DNA of 64,000 bases from Exiguobacterium sp. BMC-KP. Its GTDB lineage: Bacteria; Bacillota; Bacilli; Exiguobacteriales; Exiguobacteriaceae. The notes beneath the pieces were generated by a model. The model did no database searches and had not been told where the DNA came from. It was given only the letters and a program-made list of their open reading frames with translations. The stretch spans positions 1,736,001-1,800,000 of the forward strand of contig NZ_LGIW01000015.1 in the NCBI RefSeq assembly GCF_001275385.1, given 5' to 3'. Made by a program: the position numbers and the translations under genes. Shown here piece after piece: positions 29,831 to 41,716 of the stretch. Each line of letters begins with the position of its first letter. The stretch's first letter is position 1.

Positions 29831-29860
29831 TTTGACCAATATTGACCAAAGGATTATGAT
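29831..29860 (+). promoter_or_regulatory. clpP: clpP promoter overlapped by CtsR box
   Basis: TTTGACCAATATTGACC (29831-29847) is the CtsR heptad direct repeat with a 3-base gap, read on the opposite strand as GGTCAAT-ATT-GGTCAAA. The first heptad contains the -35 TTGACC (29832-29837), 17 bases before -10 TATGAT (29855-29860), so CtsR would block the promoter until heat or misfolding stress. Confidence 0.87.
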
Positions 29861-29911
29861 AAGGATAAGTCGAATAGGAAGCTACATACCAACTATAAGG
29901 AGGCAAAGACT

Positions 29912-30490
29912 ATGTTAATTCCAACAGTCATCGAACAAACAAACCGCGGGGAACGTGCTTACGATATCTACTCACGTTTGCTAAAAGACCGCATCATTCT
30001 TCTCGGGAGCGCGATTGACGACAACGTCGCCAACTCAGTCGTTGCCCAACTTCTGTTCTTAGCAGCAGAAGATCCAGATAAAGAAATCTCGCTTTACATC
30101 AACAGCCCAGGTGGTTCGATTACTGCCGGTATGGCGATTTACGATACAATGAACTTCATCAAACCACAAGTTTCTACGATTTGTATCGGTATGGCAGCAT
30201 CGATGGGTGCATTCTTGCTCCAAGCTGGCGCAAAAGGAAAACGTTTCGCGTTACCAAACGCTGAAATCATGATCCACCAACCACTCGGTGGTACACAAGG
30301 TCAAGCATCGGATATTAAAATCCATGCGGAACGTATCATCAAAATGCGTGAGCATCTCAACAAAATCATGGCTGAAAACACAGGACAACCACTTGAAGTC
30401 ATCGAACGCGATACAGAGCGTGACAACTTCATGTCAGCACAAGCTGCTGCTGACTACGGTCTCATCGACCGCGTCATGGAACGTGCATAA
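29912..30490 (+). CDS. clpP: ATP-dependent Clp protease proteolytic subunit
   Basis: 192-residue serine peptidase that forms the tetradecameric chamber used by ClpC, ClpE and ClpX; also degrades proteins tagged by the tmRNA encoded at 7.7 kb. Catalytic Ser in [11 protein letters not shown] near 93-103, His in MIHQPLGG near 120-127 and Asp in [12 protein letters not shown] near 167-178. Mature start expected after the short propeptide. Strong GGAGG before the ATG; monocistronic with a terminator. Confidence 0.98.
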   Translation: MLIPTVIEQTNRGERAYDIYSRLLKDRIILLGSAIDDNVANSVVAQLLFLAAEDPDKEISLYINSPGGSITAGMAIYDTMNFIKPQVSTICIGMAASMGAFLLQAGAKGKRFALPNAEIMIHQPLGGTQGQASDIKIHAERIIKMREHLNKIMAENTGQPLEVIERDTERDNFMSAQAAADYGLIDRVMERA

Positions 30491-30498
30491 GTCATCCA

Positions 30499-30528
30499 AA
30501 GTGTCTCCTTTACGGGAGGCACTTTTTT
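30499..30528 (+). terminator. clpP terminator
   Basis: AAGTGTCTCC pairs with GGGAGGCACTT around TTTAC, then a T-run. Confidence 0.9.
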
Positions 30529-30557
30529 AATACGTATTTCCACATCTATACATATAC

Positions 30558-30594
30558 AAAAAACCTCCCGTTCCATAAAGAACGAGAGGTCGAT
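30558..30594 (-). terminator. terminator of the gene at 30597
   Basis: Minus strand ACCTCTCGTTC pairs with GAACGGGAGGT, then six T residues. Confidence 0.88.
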
Positions 30595-30596
30595 GA

Positions 30597-30833
30597 TCAG
30601 TCGATCAAGTCTGTGATGTCTGAAACGATGTCGTGGTTTTCACGAATCAGCGAGTAGATGGCGTTCGCATGTGGCGAAAGCTCTTCTTCTGCTTGTAATT
30701 GCTTCAGGAATAATGATGTTGCGAATGCAACGAGCGTGCTTTTCGGTACACCGATTGATTTTGCTTTTTTCGTTAATACTTCGTCAAACTTCGCGTCTAC
30801 AGTCAGCGAAATACGTTTCTTTTCGTTAGCCAT
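30597..30833 (-). CDS. small ribbon-helix-helix-like protein
   Basis: 78 residues. The start KKRISLTVDAKFDEVLTKKAKSIGVPKSTL has the strand-helix-turn-helix look of a MetJ/Arc-type DNA-binding fold (residues 5-45), followed by an acidic tail. No toxin partner is adjacent: upstream is the whiA operon end and downstream its own terminator. In B. subtilis the position between whiA and clpP holds crh, which is not seen here. Function unknown. Confidence 0.65.
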   Translation of the reverse strand: MANEKKRISLTVDAKFDEVLTKKAKSIGVPKSTLVAFATSLFLKQLQAEEELSPHANAIYSLIRENHDIVSDITDLID

Positions 30834-30915
30834 TTCAAAAACTCCTTAATTCGAACATTTAGTTGCATCGACTATATATTATAGTAGACTATGGTTCATC
30901 TCGCAAGCGACCCTC

Positions 30916-31872
30916 TTATAAGGCCCCTGTCATCGACTCGCCATTTCGGATTTTTTCTGCGATTTGATCAATCTTCCGCAACCGGTGATTGATCCCTGAT
31001 TTTGAGATGGAGCCGCTTTCGACCATCTCACCGAGCTCTTGTAACGTGACGTCTTGATGCGTGACACGCAAGATTGCGATTTCCTTCAACTTATCTGGTA
31101 AGACGTCGAGACCGACCGTCCGCTCGAGGAACTTGATGTTTTCGACTTGACGTAATGCCGCGCCGACCGTCTTGTTGAGGTTCGCTGTCTCACAGTTAAC
31201 GAGACGGTTGACCGAGTTGCGCATATCTTTTAAAATCCGCACGTCCTCGAACCGCAGCATCGATTGTGTCGCATCGATGAGTTTGAGGAAATCGGAAATC
31301 TTTTCGCTCTCCTTGATGTAGAGGATGTGTCCTTTTTTCCGTTCGATCGCCTTCGCATTCAAGTCAAAGACATTCGATAAACCGCGTAGCGCCGCATTGT
31401 GTTCTTCGTACAAGCTGAAGATTTCTAAATGATACGACGACGTCGCCGGATTGTTGAGCGAACCACCAGCGAGGAATGCCCCTCTCAAATAAGCGCGTGC
31501 TTTTCGTTCATCGTTTAAGATCGCATCACTGATCGAACGAATCATCGTGAATCCTTCCCCTAAAATCCCGAGGTCTTGCAAAATCTTATCCGCTTGTTGT
31601 TTAACACGGACGATGTAGACATTGTTCTTTTTCAGACGCATTTTCTTCCGCACGAGCAGATCGAGGTGAACACCGTATGCTTTTTTAAGCAACGAATAGA
31701 TCCGACGAGCAATCGAAGCATTCTCAGTTGAAATATCCAGTGTCAGACCGCGTCCGAGTCCGAACGAGATCGCACCGTTCATCCGAGCGAGTGCTGCAAG
31801 TTCTGCCTTCATCTCATGATCGGTAATCGGAATCTGCGTTAATTCTTTTTTGACTTCTGAGGCAAAGCTCAT
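30916..31872 (-). CDS. whiA: WhiA sporulation/division regulator family protein
   Basis: 318 residues: N-terminal LAGLIDADG-like domain (about 1-190, with [15 protein letters not shown] near 128-142) and a C-terminal helix-turn-helix ([26 protein letters not shown] outline, near 275-300). In non-sporulating or sporulating Firmicutes it affects cell division and chromosome segregation. Overlaps yvcK by four bases in the operon rapZ-yvcK-whiA. Confidence 0.95.
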   Translation of the reverse strand: MSFASEVKKELTQIPITDHEMKAELAALARMNGAISFGLGRGLTLDISTENASIARRIYSLLKKAYGVHLDLLVRKKMRLKKNNVYIVRVKQQADKILQDLGILGEGFTMIRSISDAILNDERKARAYLRGAFLAGGSLNNPATSSYHLEIFSLYEEHNAALRGLSNVFDLNAKAIERKKGHILYIKESEKISDFLKLIDATQSMLRFEDVRILKDMRNSVNRLVNCETANLNKTVGAALRQVENIKFLERTVGLDVLPDKLKEIAILRVTHQDVTLQELGEMVESGSISKSGINHRLRKIDQIAEKIRNGESMTGAL

Positions 31873-32867
31873 GTCAGCTCCTCCTTCCCTTCGAGTTGAC
31901 GCATGCGCCGAATCGATAATACTTTTCGCATGACGAGACTTGCGACGGCGTCTGAATCGTGACGAATGAAGTGATGATTATAATCAACGATATCGTCTGC
32001 AAGCACTTCAACGCCTGCTAACTCGAATTGTTTTTCATTATAGGTGACGATGTCGGCGTGATCCTTTTGATACTTTTTCAAATAACCAGCATCGATCGAC
32101 TCATTATTGACGATGATCGTATCGACGACTCCTTGACCGAGAAAGCGTTCGAGCGTCGATAAGTGCTCATTTGCTGTAAATGCTGTCGTCTCACCGGGTT
32201 GTGTCATGACGTTACAAATATAGACGACTGGAGCCAGCGATTGCTGAATTGCTTCTCGAATCTCATCGATCAAGACGTTCGGAATGATACTTGTATAGAG
32301 ACTCCCTGGTCCAAGGACGATGACATCGGCATCAAGAATCGCTTGAATCGCTTCCGGTACTGGACGGACGTCTTGTTCCTCGAGGAAAATTCGTTCGATT
32401 TTCTTACCAACCGTCGGAATCAGTGACTCCCCTTTAACGATCGTTCCATCCTCGAACTCAGCACATAGTGTAATCGTACGTTCTGTCGCGGGATAGACTT
32501 TTCCTTCCGCGTTCAACAGTTGTCCCATGACACCAATCGCTTCAACGAACGAACCGTTACAGAGTTGCGTCGCTGCCGTCAGCATCAAGTTGCCGAGCGA
32601 ATGCCCATGTAATCCTTCGCCGGTCTCAAACCGGTACTGCATGATCCGGTCCATCAGGGTTTCCGATTTCGATAAGGAGACGATGACATTGCGAATATCG
32701 CCAGGCGGCAACATATTAAACTCTGTCCGCAGGCGACCAGAACTTCCGCCGTCATCCGCGACGGTAACGATTGCTGTAATATCGAGCGGATAATGCTTCA
32801 GTCCACGAAGAAGCGTCGAGAGTCCTGTCCCGCCACCAATGGCGACGACTTTACGTTCCCATTTCAT
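31869..32867 (-). CDS. yvcK: gluconeogenesis/morphology factor YvcK
   Basis: CofD-like UDP-sugar-binding protein, 332 residues, needed for normal peptidoglycan synthesis on gluconeogenic carbon in B. subtilis. [17 protein letters not shown] near 7-23, [14 protein letters not shown] near 34-47 and [12 protein letters not shown] near 197-208 are family signatures. The ATG at 32867 is favoured over a GTG one codon earlier because of spacing from AAGGAGG; it overlaps the rapZ stop (TGATG). Confidence 0.93.
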   Translation of the reverse strand: MKWERKVVAIGGGTGLSTLLRGLKHYPLDITAIVTVADDGGSSGRLRTEFNMLPPGDIRNVIVSLSKSETLMDRIMQYRFETGEGLHGHSLGNLMLTAATQLCNGSFVEAIGVMGQLLNAEGKVYPATERTITLCAEFEDGTIVKGESLIPTVGKKIERIFLEEQDVRPVPEAIQAILDADVIVLGPGSLYTSIIPNVLIDEIREAIQQSLAPVVYICNVMTQPGETTAFTANEHLSTLERFLGQGVVDTIIVNNESIDAGYLKKYQKDHADIVTYNEKQFELAGVEVLADDIVDYNHHFIRHDSDAVASLVMRKVLSIRRMRQLEGKEELT

Positions 32868-33736
32868 CACTTCTCCTCCTTCGCATGTACATAATCCCGG
32901 TGGTTCGTCTCAATGTGATACTGCGTCGCGAATTCCTTGCTGATTGCTTCCGCGAACGTAATCGACCGATGCTTTCCTCCCGTACAACCGAGGGCGATGA
33001 CGAGTTGCGACTTCCCTTCTCGCTCGTATTGCGGAATCAGGAACTCGAGCAAATCGACGAGTTTTTTATAGAACAGCTTCGCTTCAGGCCACTGCATGAC
33101 GTAAGACGCGACTTCCTCATCGAGTCCTGTTTTTGGACGCAGTTCTGGAATGTAGAACGGGTTCGGTAAGAACCGGAGGTCAAAGACAAGATCGGCATCA
33201 AGCGGCAATCCGTGTTTAAAACCAAACGACATGACGTTGACCGTGAACGGAATCCGTTCTCCTGTCGTAAACTCTTTCAATAAGCGTTCTTTTAGGACGA
33301 GTGGTTTGATGTCACTCGTATCAATCAGCATTTGTGCTTTATCACGGAACCCTTCGAGCAACGTCCGCTCACGTTCAATCCCGATCAGTGGTGAGTCAGT
33401 GGGTGCAAGCGGATGGGAACGACGTGATTCTTTATAACGGCGTACGAGGACATCGTTACGCGCATCGAGATACAGCATCCGAGTCTGTAAATTCGTCTTT
33501 TTCAGATCCTCATAAACGACAAAAAAACTGTCGATGAAATCACGCGCACGTGTATCGATGGCAACGGCGATTTTAGGACGCACTTGTCCGATGACTTCGA
33601 TGAGTTGTGGCAATAACGTTGGTGGTAGATTGTCGACACAGAAATAGCCTAAATCCTCAAAGCTGTTCATTGCGACTGTCTTTCCAGCCCCACTCATACC
33701 TGTGATGATGACAAGTTGTGGTTGATTCTGTTCCAT
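32867..33736 (-). CDS. rapZ: RapZ-like nucleotide-binding protein
   Basis: P-loop protein (B. subtilis YvcJ), 289 residues. Walker A GMSGAGKT near 13-20, Walker B-like [12 protein letters not shown] near 55-66, and the C-terminal [13 protein letters not shown] near 245-257. Binds and hydrolyses ATP/GTP; in Enterobacteria it is an RNase adaptor controlling glmS, in Bacillus it is linked to competence. First gene of the whiA operon. Confidence 0.93.
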   Translation of the reverse strand: MEQNQPQLVIITGMSGAGKTVAMNSFEDLGYFCVDNLPPTLLPQLIEVIGQVRPKIAVAIDTRARDFIDSFFVVYEDLKKTNLQTRMLYLDARNDVLVRRYKESRRSHPLAPTDSPLIGIERERTLLEGFRDKAQMLIDTSDIKPLVLKERLLKEFTTGERIPFTVNVMSFGFKHGLPLDADLVFDLRFLPNPFYIPELRPKTGLDEEVASYVMQWPEAKLFYKKLVDLLEFLIPQYEREGKSQLVIALGCTGGKHRSITFAEAISKEFATQYHIETNHRDYVHAKEEK

Positions 33737-33796
33737 CTTTTCGCCCTCCAGACAACAGTTCCGTGTGTATTTTTTCTCTTCATTTTCAGTATATCA

Positions 33797-33844
33797 TAAA
33801 AAAAGAGCCAGCCTCACTGAAGATACCTTCAATGAAACTGGTTC
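33797..33844 (-). terminator. trxB terminator
   Basis: Minus strand long stem CCAGTTTCATTGAAG with CTTCAGTGAGGCTGG, followed by CTCTTTTTTT. Confidence 0.88.
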
Positions 33845-33848
33845 GTTA

Positions 33849-36357
<2,509 letters not shown>

Positions 36358-36431
36358 GATTCAAGCCCCCATAAATAGTAAACTGGTTTCGTAGTTGCAG
36401 ACACAAGAATACCCTATCTCTAGAAGGCATG

Positions 36432-36471
36432 CAACAGAAAAAAACGCCGGAGTTCATCCCCAGCGTTTCGC
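36432..36471 (-). terminator. kapB terminator overlapping its 3' end
   Basis: Minus strand AAACGCTGG pairs with CCGGCGTTT, then TTTTTC. The left arm lies within the last codons of kapB. Confidence 0.75.
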
Positions 36472-36834
36472 ATAAATCGATTCCAGTTCTTTGTAATTCT
36501 CTAAGCATTTTCGTACAAAAGCATCCGTCTCTGGATTCAGTCCTTCAAGACGTGCCACGTCCTTGTCATATGCCTGTCGTAAACTCGCCGCATATTCCGG
36601 AATCTCTCCATCATACGCATAAACGACTGCGGGCGAAACTGTGATCTTTTCGTGCTTATGCAAGGCAGTTCGGATATGAAAGAGTGGGACATCAACTTGG
36701 TTCGGTTGATGAAGATCGCCTTGAACAGGATGCTTTTCAACAGCCAACACCTCAACGACGAGACCTTGTGGACGTTCGGCGAATAATCTTCCGAAATACT
36801 TTCCTGTCTTATACGTAAAGCGGATATGCGTCAT
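36454..36834 (-). CDS. kapB: KapB family protein (kinase-associated protein B)
   Basis: 126 residues resembling B. subtilis KapB, implicated in KinB signalling to Spo0F. The N-terminal beta domain reads FTYKTGKYFGRLFAERP then LAVEKHPVQGDLHQPNQ, and a C-terminal helix region follows. No lipobox despite the historical lipoprotein name. The ATG at 36834 has GAAGGAAG upstream; the longer open frame overlaps yvoF and is not used. Last of the hprK-lgt-ppaX-yvoF-kapB string. No KinB is seen here. Confidence 0.8.
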   Translation of the reverse strand: MTHIRFTYKTGKYFGRLFAERPQGLVVEVLAVEKHPVQGDLHQPNQVDVPLFHIRTALHKHEKITVSPAVVYAYDGEIPEYAASLRQAYDKDVARLEGLNPETDAFVRKCLENYKELESIYAKRWG

Positions 36835-36865
36835 CTTTTTTTCCTTCTTCCTTCTCACAGTTTTG

Positions 36866-37348
36866 TCACATTTCGTGCCGACGAAGCGGCTGACTCGAGA
36901 CGCGTTCGTTCGGTGCGATATCCCGGTGAACGACAGATCCGGCACCGACAACGGCACCATCTCCAATCGTTACGCCCGGTAGAATCGTCACGTTCGCACC
37001 GATCAAGACGTTGCTTCCAATGACGACATCGCCTAAGCGATACTCCGTCGTCAAATATTCATGACAGAGAATCGTCGTATTGAAGCCGATGATCGTATTG
37101 TCACCAATCGTGATCCGCTCCGGGAACATTGTATCTGGCATCACCATCAAGGCAAGTGCCGTCTTCTCCCCGATCTTCATCCGAAGGCAAGTCCGGTAGA
37201 GTGCATTCTTGAAACGGAGCGATGGTGTAAACCGACCAATCGTAACGATCGTAAAGCACCACATCACTTTAAAGAACGAGACGGTCCGGTACATGTGCCA
37301 GAGTGGATTCGTCGTTCCGACCTGAAAGCGATCAGTTCGCCGTGCCAT
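36866..37348 (-). CDS. yvoF: left-handed beta-helix acyltransferase (YvoF-like)
   Basis: 160 residues with hexapeptide repeats from about 65 to 145 (ITIGDNTIIGFNT, VVIGSNVLIGANVTILPGVTIGDGAVVGAGSVV), the fold of maltose/chloramphenicol-type acetyltransferases. Acceptor unknown. It overlaps the end of ppaX by 17 bases with GGAGG inside that gene. Confidence 0.88.
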   Translation of the reverse strand: MARRTDRFQVGTTNPLWHMYRTVSFFKVMWCFTIVTIGRFTPSLRFKNALYRTCLRMKIGEKTALALMVMPDTMFPERITIGDNTIIGFNTTILCHEYLTTEYRLGDVVIGSNVLIGANVTILPGVTIGDGAVVGAGSVVHRDIAPNERVSSQPLRRHEM

Positions 37349-37988
37349 TTTGTTCCTCCAGCCACGCAGCGAGATGATCCATCGAGTCGATGATGACGTC
37401 TGGCTCGAGTGCCTCTAAGTACGTGCGCCCTTTGATTGCCCAGCCGACTGCGACTGTCTTCAGTCCCGCGTTCTTACCACCGAGAATGTCCGTATCGTTG
37501 TCTCCAACCATGATCGTCTCGTCTGGTGTTGTCCCAAGCAACTGCATCGCTTTTTCGAAGGGTTCGACCGCTGGTTTTTCTTCTGTTACGTCGTCCGCTG
37601 CGATGACCGCGTCAAACAGTGACGTCAAACCGAATAACTCGATGCCGCGTAAAGCGACGCGACGGCTTTTCGACGTCACGACTGCCATCTTGTAGCCTGC
37701 TTCATGCAGACGTCGTAACCCGTCAAGAACGCCTGGATACTCAAGTACGAGCGCATCATGCATGGCGATGTTATAACTGCGGTAAAAAGCGACCATCTCT
37801 TTCCATTGTTCCGCGTTCATGGCTGAGAATGATTTTTCAAGTGTCGGACCGATGAACGGAAGCAATTCCGCTTCCGTGAACGTCCGGTCTGGGTAATAGT
37901 AACTGAGCGTATGTTCGAAACTTTTTAAAATCAATGGATTCGTATCGATCAACGTACCATCTAAGTCAAACAGAAGTGTGCGAATCAT
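37332..37988 (-). CDS. ppaX: inorganic pyrophosphatase PpaX
   Basis: HAD-family phosphatase, 218 residues. Motif I LFDLDGTLIDTN near 6-17, motif II VVTSKS near 102-107, motif III Lys in EKPAVEPF near 138-145, motif IV MVGDNDTDILGGKNAG near 160-175. Removes the PPi that bifunctional HprK/P makes when it dephosphorylates Ser-P-HPr, which explains its place in the hprK operon. Confidence 0.94.
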   Translation of the reverse strand: MIRTLLFDLDGTLIDTNPLILKSFEHTLSYYYPDRTFTEAELLPFIGPTLEKSFSAMNAEQWKEMVAFYRSYNIAMHDALVLEYPGVLDGLRRLHEAGYKMAVVTSKSRRVALRGIELFGLTSLFDAVIAADDVTEEKPAVEPFEKAMQLLGTTPDETIMVGDNDTDILGGKNAGLKTVAVGWAIKGRTYLEALEPDVIIDSMDHLAAWLEEQNGTAN

Positions 37989-37991
37989 CGA

Positions 37992-38825
37992 TTACTTCGC
38001 CTCCTTTTTTGAACCATCCAAGTAACGAACGGCGTTGCGACGAACGACGAACATGATCACACCAAAGATGATCAGACAAATCGAGACGATTTGTGCTGTC
38101 CGGAGTCCATCAGCCATCATCAGACTATCCGTCCGGAGTCCTTCAATGTAGTAGCGTCCAATCGAATACCAGACAAGATAACCAAGGAAGACATATCCAC
38201 GACGTGGATTGAACTTCATCCGCCAAACGATCAACAGGATGACACCGATAATGTTCCAAATGCTTTCATAAAGGAACGTTGGTAAGTAGTACGTTCCATC
38301 AATATACATCTGATTAACGATCCAGTTTGGCAAGTGCAACGTATCTTGTAAGTACGACCACGTCGTCTCACCACCGTGCGCCTCTTGGTTGAAGAAGTTG
38401 CCCCAGCGTCCAACGGCTTGTCCGAATAAGAGTGACGGTGCCAAGATATCAGCAATTTGCCAGAACGAAATCTTTTTCTTACGTGTATAAATGATGACCG
38501 TCAAGATCGCACCGATGATCGCACCGTGAATCGCGATCCCGCCTTGACGGATATTGATGATCTGATCGAGATGCTGACTGTAGTAGTCCCACTCGAACGC
38601 GACGTAGTAAATACGTGCACAGATGATACTGATCGGAATCGACCAGATGACGACATCGACCGCATACTCTTCGTTGAAGCCAATTCGCTTCGATTCGAAG
38701 ATCGCGATCAACAGTCCAACGACTGCACCGAGTGCGATGACGATGCCATACCAGTAAATCGGTACTGGACCAATCTCAATCGCCACGCGGTCAAACGTTG
38801 GTTGTACAGAGGCTAAAGTTCCCAT
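37992..38825 (-). CDS. lgt: prolipoprotein diacylglyceryl transferase
   Basis: Transfers diacylglycerol to the lipobox Cys of prelipoproteins; several such substrates (rbsB, cccB, the 3226 gene) are in this window. 277 residues, about seven membrane helices. The Lgt signature GRWGNFFNQEAHGG near 137-150 is intact, as is the HGAIIG motif near 98-103. The ATG at 38825 overlaps the hprK stop as TGATG; a TTG one codon earlier is less likely. Confidence 0.96.
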   Translation of the reverse strand: MGTLASVQPTFDRVAIEIGPVPIYWYGIVIALGAVVGLLIAIFESKRIGFNEEYAVDVVIWSIPISIICARIYYVAFEWDYYSQHLDQIINIRQGGIAIHGAIIGAILTVIIYTRKKKISFWQIADILAPSLLFGQAVGRWGNFFNQEAHGGETTWSYLQDTLHLPNWIVNQMYIDGTYYLPTFLYESIWNIIGVILLIVWRMKFNPRRGYVFLGYLVWYSIGRYYIEGLRTDSLMMADGLRTAQIVSICLIIFGVIMFVVRRNAVRYLDGSKKEAK

Positions 38826-39760
38826 CAAAGACCACCATTCCCATCTTCAATTGCTTGCGCGAGACGTCCCGCGAATTCTTCTGCTGTGTTGATGCCCATG
38901 TTTTTCAGACGATAGTTCATCGCTGCGACTTCGATGATGACAGCAAGGTTTCGTCCGGGGCGAACCGGAATCGTCAGGAACGGAATTTCCGTATCGATGA
39001 TTTGGAGTGTCTCTTGATCGAGACCAACGCGGTCATAAACTTTCGACTGATCCCAAATCTCGAGGTTACAGACGAGGCTGATTTTCTTGTGCGAGCGAAC
39101 AGCACCTGCACCAAACAACGTCATCACATCGATGATCCCAATTCCACGAATCTCAAGCAGATGTTGAATCAATTTCGGTGCGGTTCCGACTAGAATCCCG
39201 TCACCGGTTTGACGAATCTCGACCGAGTCATCCGCTACTAGGCGATGACCGCGTTTGACGAGTTCGAGTGCCGTTTCCGATTTACCAACACCACTTGCAC
39301 CTTTAATGAAGACACCAACACCATAGATATCAACGAGGACACCATGCATTGCCGTCGTTGGCGCGAGTTCTGCTTCGAGGAAGTTCGTGATCTGTGACTC
39401 GACCGATGTCGTATGCCCTTTTGTTGTCAACAGTGGTACGTTCGTCTCGTCTGCGGCTTGGATGATTGCTTCCGGTACGTCAAATCCTCGTGTGATCAAA
39501 ATACCAGGTGTTTCATCCGTACAGAGGACGTTCGCTCGTTCGCGTTGTTCCTCATACGTTAAATTATTGAAGAACGTCAATTCCGTTTTACCGAGAATTT
39601 GAAGACGTTCTGCCGGATAATAGGCATAATAACCGGCAAGCACAAGGCCAGGTCGGCACAAATCGGCCGTCAGAATCGGGCGATGTAAGCCCTCTTCTCC
39701 CGTGACGATGTGGAGATTGAATTGTTTTACGATTTCAGCTGTTCGCACTTTTGGTTGCAC
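38825..39760 (-). CDS. hprK: HPr kinase/phosphorylase
   Basis: Phosphorylates HPr (and Crh where present) at Ser46 in response to fructose bisphosphate, providing the CcpA corepressor. 311 residues: Walker [10 protein letters not shown] near 153-161, catalytic segment DDSVEIR near 176-182 and the family signature [16 protein letters not shown] near 201-216. First gene of the operon; a TACAAT -10 lies upstream. It links to the cre site in the rbs promoter. Confidence 0.97.
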   Translation of the reverse strand: MQPKVRTAEIVKQFNLHIVTGEEGLHRPILTADLCRPGLVLAGYYAYYPAERLQILGKTELTFFNNLTYEEQRERANVLCTDETPGILITRGFDVPEAIIQAADETNVPLLTTKGHTTSVESQITNFLEAELAPTTAMHGVLVDIYGVGVFIKGASGVGKSETALELVKRGHRLVADDSVEIRQTGDGILVGTAPKLIQHLLEIRGIGIIDVMTLFGAGAVRSHKKISLVCNLEIWDQSKVYDRVGLDQETLQIIDTEIPFLTIPVRPGRNLAVIIEVAAMNYRLKNMGINTAEEFAGRLAQAIEDGNGGL

Positions 39761-39883
39761 GCTTCATCAGCCCCTTTCACTTGAAGTATTGTACCATATT
39801 TTTATTCGATTTATGGAATTGGATTAGAAGCTTGATTTCTTGGGAATGGAATAAAGAGTTAATATTTTGAAGGAGGTTTTGCC

Positions 39884-40270
39884 ATGATGTCAGCTGGCGG
39901 CATTTGGTTCGTTTTAATACTTATTTTATTTGGGATTCTCGCAATTGCTGGTTTCGTCTATCTCGTGATTTCGCTGATTGATATGTGGAAAGCCTACTCC
40001 CGGAATCAGGATCAAACAGCCCTTTTATTCTTCATCATTTCGATTATCGGGGTCTTCATCAGTGGGTCATTCATCTCCTACGTCCTTGCAATCATCTTCT
40101 ATTGGAATCGTTCACGGGGAAAGAGCTGGCTCGGCCTCGGTCTGATCCTCGTCTCGATCGTGCTTGCCGTCATCGGCGTCATCGCCTTACTCTCATTCGG
40201 GTATGACATGAATAACATCGAAAACATGAACTTCGATGAACCGATGATGGATCAGGATTACAATTATTGA
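39884..40270 (+). CDS. membrane protein, unknown
   Basis: 128 residues with three to four hydrophobic helices (about 8-30, 45-68, 80-105) and an acidic, Met/Asn-rich C-terminal tail (NNIENMNFDEPMMDQDYNY). AGGAGG before the ATG and a strong terminator after it show a real transcription unit. Divergent from hprK. No family recognised. Confidence 0.7.
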   Translation: MMSAGGIWFVLILILFGILAIAGFVYLVISLIDMWKAYSRNQDQTALLFFIISIIGVFISGSFISYVLAIIFYWNRSRGKSWLGLGLILVSIVLAVIGVIALLSFGYDMNNIENMNFDEPMMDQDYNY

Positions 40271-40276
40271 TTCACG

Positions 40277-40315
40277 AAAACCCCCATCTTCTTCAAGGAG
40301 GATGGGGGTTTTATG
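40277..40315 (+). terminator. terminator of the gene at 39884
   Basis: AAAACCCCCATCTTC pairs with GAGGATGGGGGTTTT around a short loop. Confidence 0.92.
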
Positions 40316-40463
40316 TGTGTAGACGACGTCGCTCCGCTTGCGTGCCTCCTACAGGAGAAAGCGCAGTTATCCGCGCTGTCAGAGACAAACGAGACCCAGA
40401 CAGAACGATGAAGCCGCGACAGTCTCGCCTAAGAAAAAGTACGCAAAGCGGATACAACGTCAT
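40316..40463. other. non-coding spacer between two terminators
   Basis: About 150 bases without a credible gene: short open frames here lack ribosome sites. Contains the small palindrome CTCCTACAGGAG (around 40348) and is GC-richer than the other spacers in this window. It may be a decayed gene or a dispersed intergenic repeat; I cannot tell. Confidence 0.35.
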
Positions 40464-40499
40464 AAGAAAAGCGCAACCTCTTTTTCAAGAAGTTACGCC
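40464..40499 (-). terminator. terminator of the yvlB-like gene
   Basis: Minus strand GCGTAACTTC pairs fully with GAGGTTGCGC (two G-U pairs), followed by TTTTCTT. Confidence 0.85.
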
Positions 40500-40506
40500 G
40501 GTATGC

Positions 40507-41616
40507 TTATAACGCTTGTGGACTGAGGTGAACGCCGTGCGTGACAGAAATCGTACCTGTCTTCGTATCGGCTTCGACCTCGATTTTTGGTGAACGACCG
40601 CGACCTGATACGAAATGAAGCTTCCGGTTGACGATCTCTTTTTGATCCCGGATCAATTCCATGTCGTCGAGGTTACAGTTGAGACCACCGAAGTTCGTCT
40701 CAAGTTCTCCGTAGACTTCAGCGCCATGCGGCAACATCAAGGCGATGCTTCCGGCAAGCGATGAAGCTTTGACTTTCGCGTTTTGCGCCGTCTTCAGTTC
40801 GCAACGAACGTTTCCGTTCGCTGTTTTCAGTTCCGAGCGTTCGAAGACACCCGTCGTGATGATCTGACCGTTGGCTGTCTTCGCCTTCAAGACCTTCAAC
40901 TCTGACTCTTCGATTTCGATTGAGCCGTTTGCTGTTGATACTTTGACATCTTCACTGAAGAGGTCACGGACATTGACTCGACCGTTCGCTGTCATCAGTT
41001 GAGCGGACGTCGTATCGAGTGACGATAACGAAATCTCACCGTTCAACGTCTGTAAGACGAATGATTCGTAATGGCGGCGTGGAACTTTCAGATGGACCGT
41101 CGCACGGACACTCTTATCCTTTAGACGGATGGATAGTGTGTTTGCTGAAACCGCATGTTGGACGGCTGCCTGAAGTTGCTCAAGCGCTTGTTCTTCCGTC
41201 ACCTGTTGGCGGCGGAGCGGACGCCCCGTCACCGTCAACTCGCATTCTTCAAGATCACTCGGTTCAACGACCAAGTTCGCATTGAACAGATCGACGTGGA
41301 CCGTCTCTCCGCTGAATGGGAATTGTTTGACGTAGGTAACGTTCGGACCTGACGCCTGATTGAGTGAAAGATCACTGTCCTTGATCCGGCTGACGAGATT
41401 ATCGAATGCTGACATGACTTTCGTCGTCAGCGAATCGACGGAATACTGGTCGACCCGATCATACTGTTCTGGTTCATCGACGTACTTATGTTCACTTGCA
41501 GAAGTAGCACGTTCGTCGATTGATTCGAGTCGCTCAAGTTTATCAAGTGCCTCATCAATCGTTAACTTTCCTTCTTTGACTTGCTCCAATATCAATTGAC
41601 GCATATCTTGCTTCAT
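40507..41616 (-). CDS. DUF4097 family protein (YvlB-like)
   Basis: 369 residues. An N-terminal helical segment (MKQDMRQLILEQVKEGKLTIDEALDKLERLE, in outline) resembles the SHOCT/YvlB start, then a linker, then the C-terminal two thirds form a repetitive beta structure of short strands (LMTANGRVNVRDL, VSTANGSIEIEES, LKAKTANGQIIT, LKTANGNVRCEL): four TANG repeats about 20 residues apart, typical of DUF4097 adhesin-like beta solenoids. In Bacillus such proteins belong to envelope-stress operons. AGGAGG precedes the ATG at 41616. Confidence 0.83.
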   Translation of the reverse strand: MKQDMRQLILEQVKEGKLTIDEALDKLERLESIDERATSASEHKYVDEPEQYDRVDQYSVDSLTTKVMSAFDNLVSRIKDSDLSLNQASGPNVTYVKQFPFSGETVHVDLFNANLVVEPSDLEECELTVTGRPLRRQQVTEEQALEQLQAAVQHAVSANTLSIRLKDKSVRATVHLKVPRRHYESFVLQTLNGEISLSSLDTTSAQLMTANGRVNVRDLFSEDVKVSTANGSIEIEESELKVLKAKTANGQIITTGVFERSELKTANGNVRCELKTAQNAKVKASSLAGSIALMLPHGAEVYGELETNFGGLNCNLDDMELIRDQKEIVNRKLHFVSGRGRSPKIEVEADTKTGTISVTHGVHLSPQAL

Positions 41617-41716
41617 GAACCGTTCCCTCCTATTCTTGAACCTCAAACGTGTGTTACATGATACTTTCGTTTAAGTTCCCTTAGTTCCTTCCTACGAATC
41701 CTCATCCACAAAAGTT

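Noticed and set aside
40338-40526. Arg/Lys-rich open frame of 62 codons
   Set aside because: No ribosome site, crosses a terminator and the end of the opposite gene.
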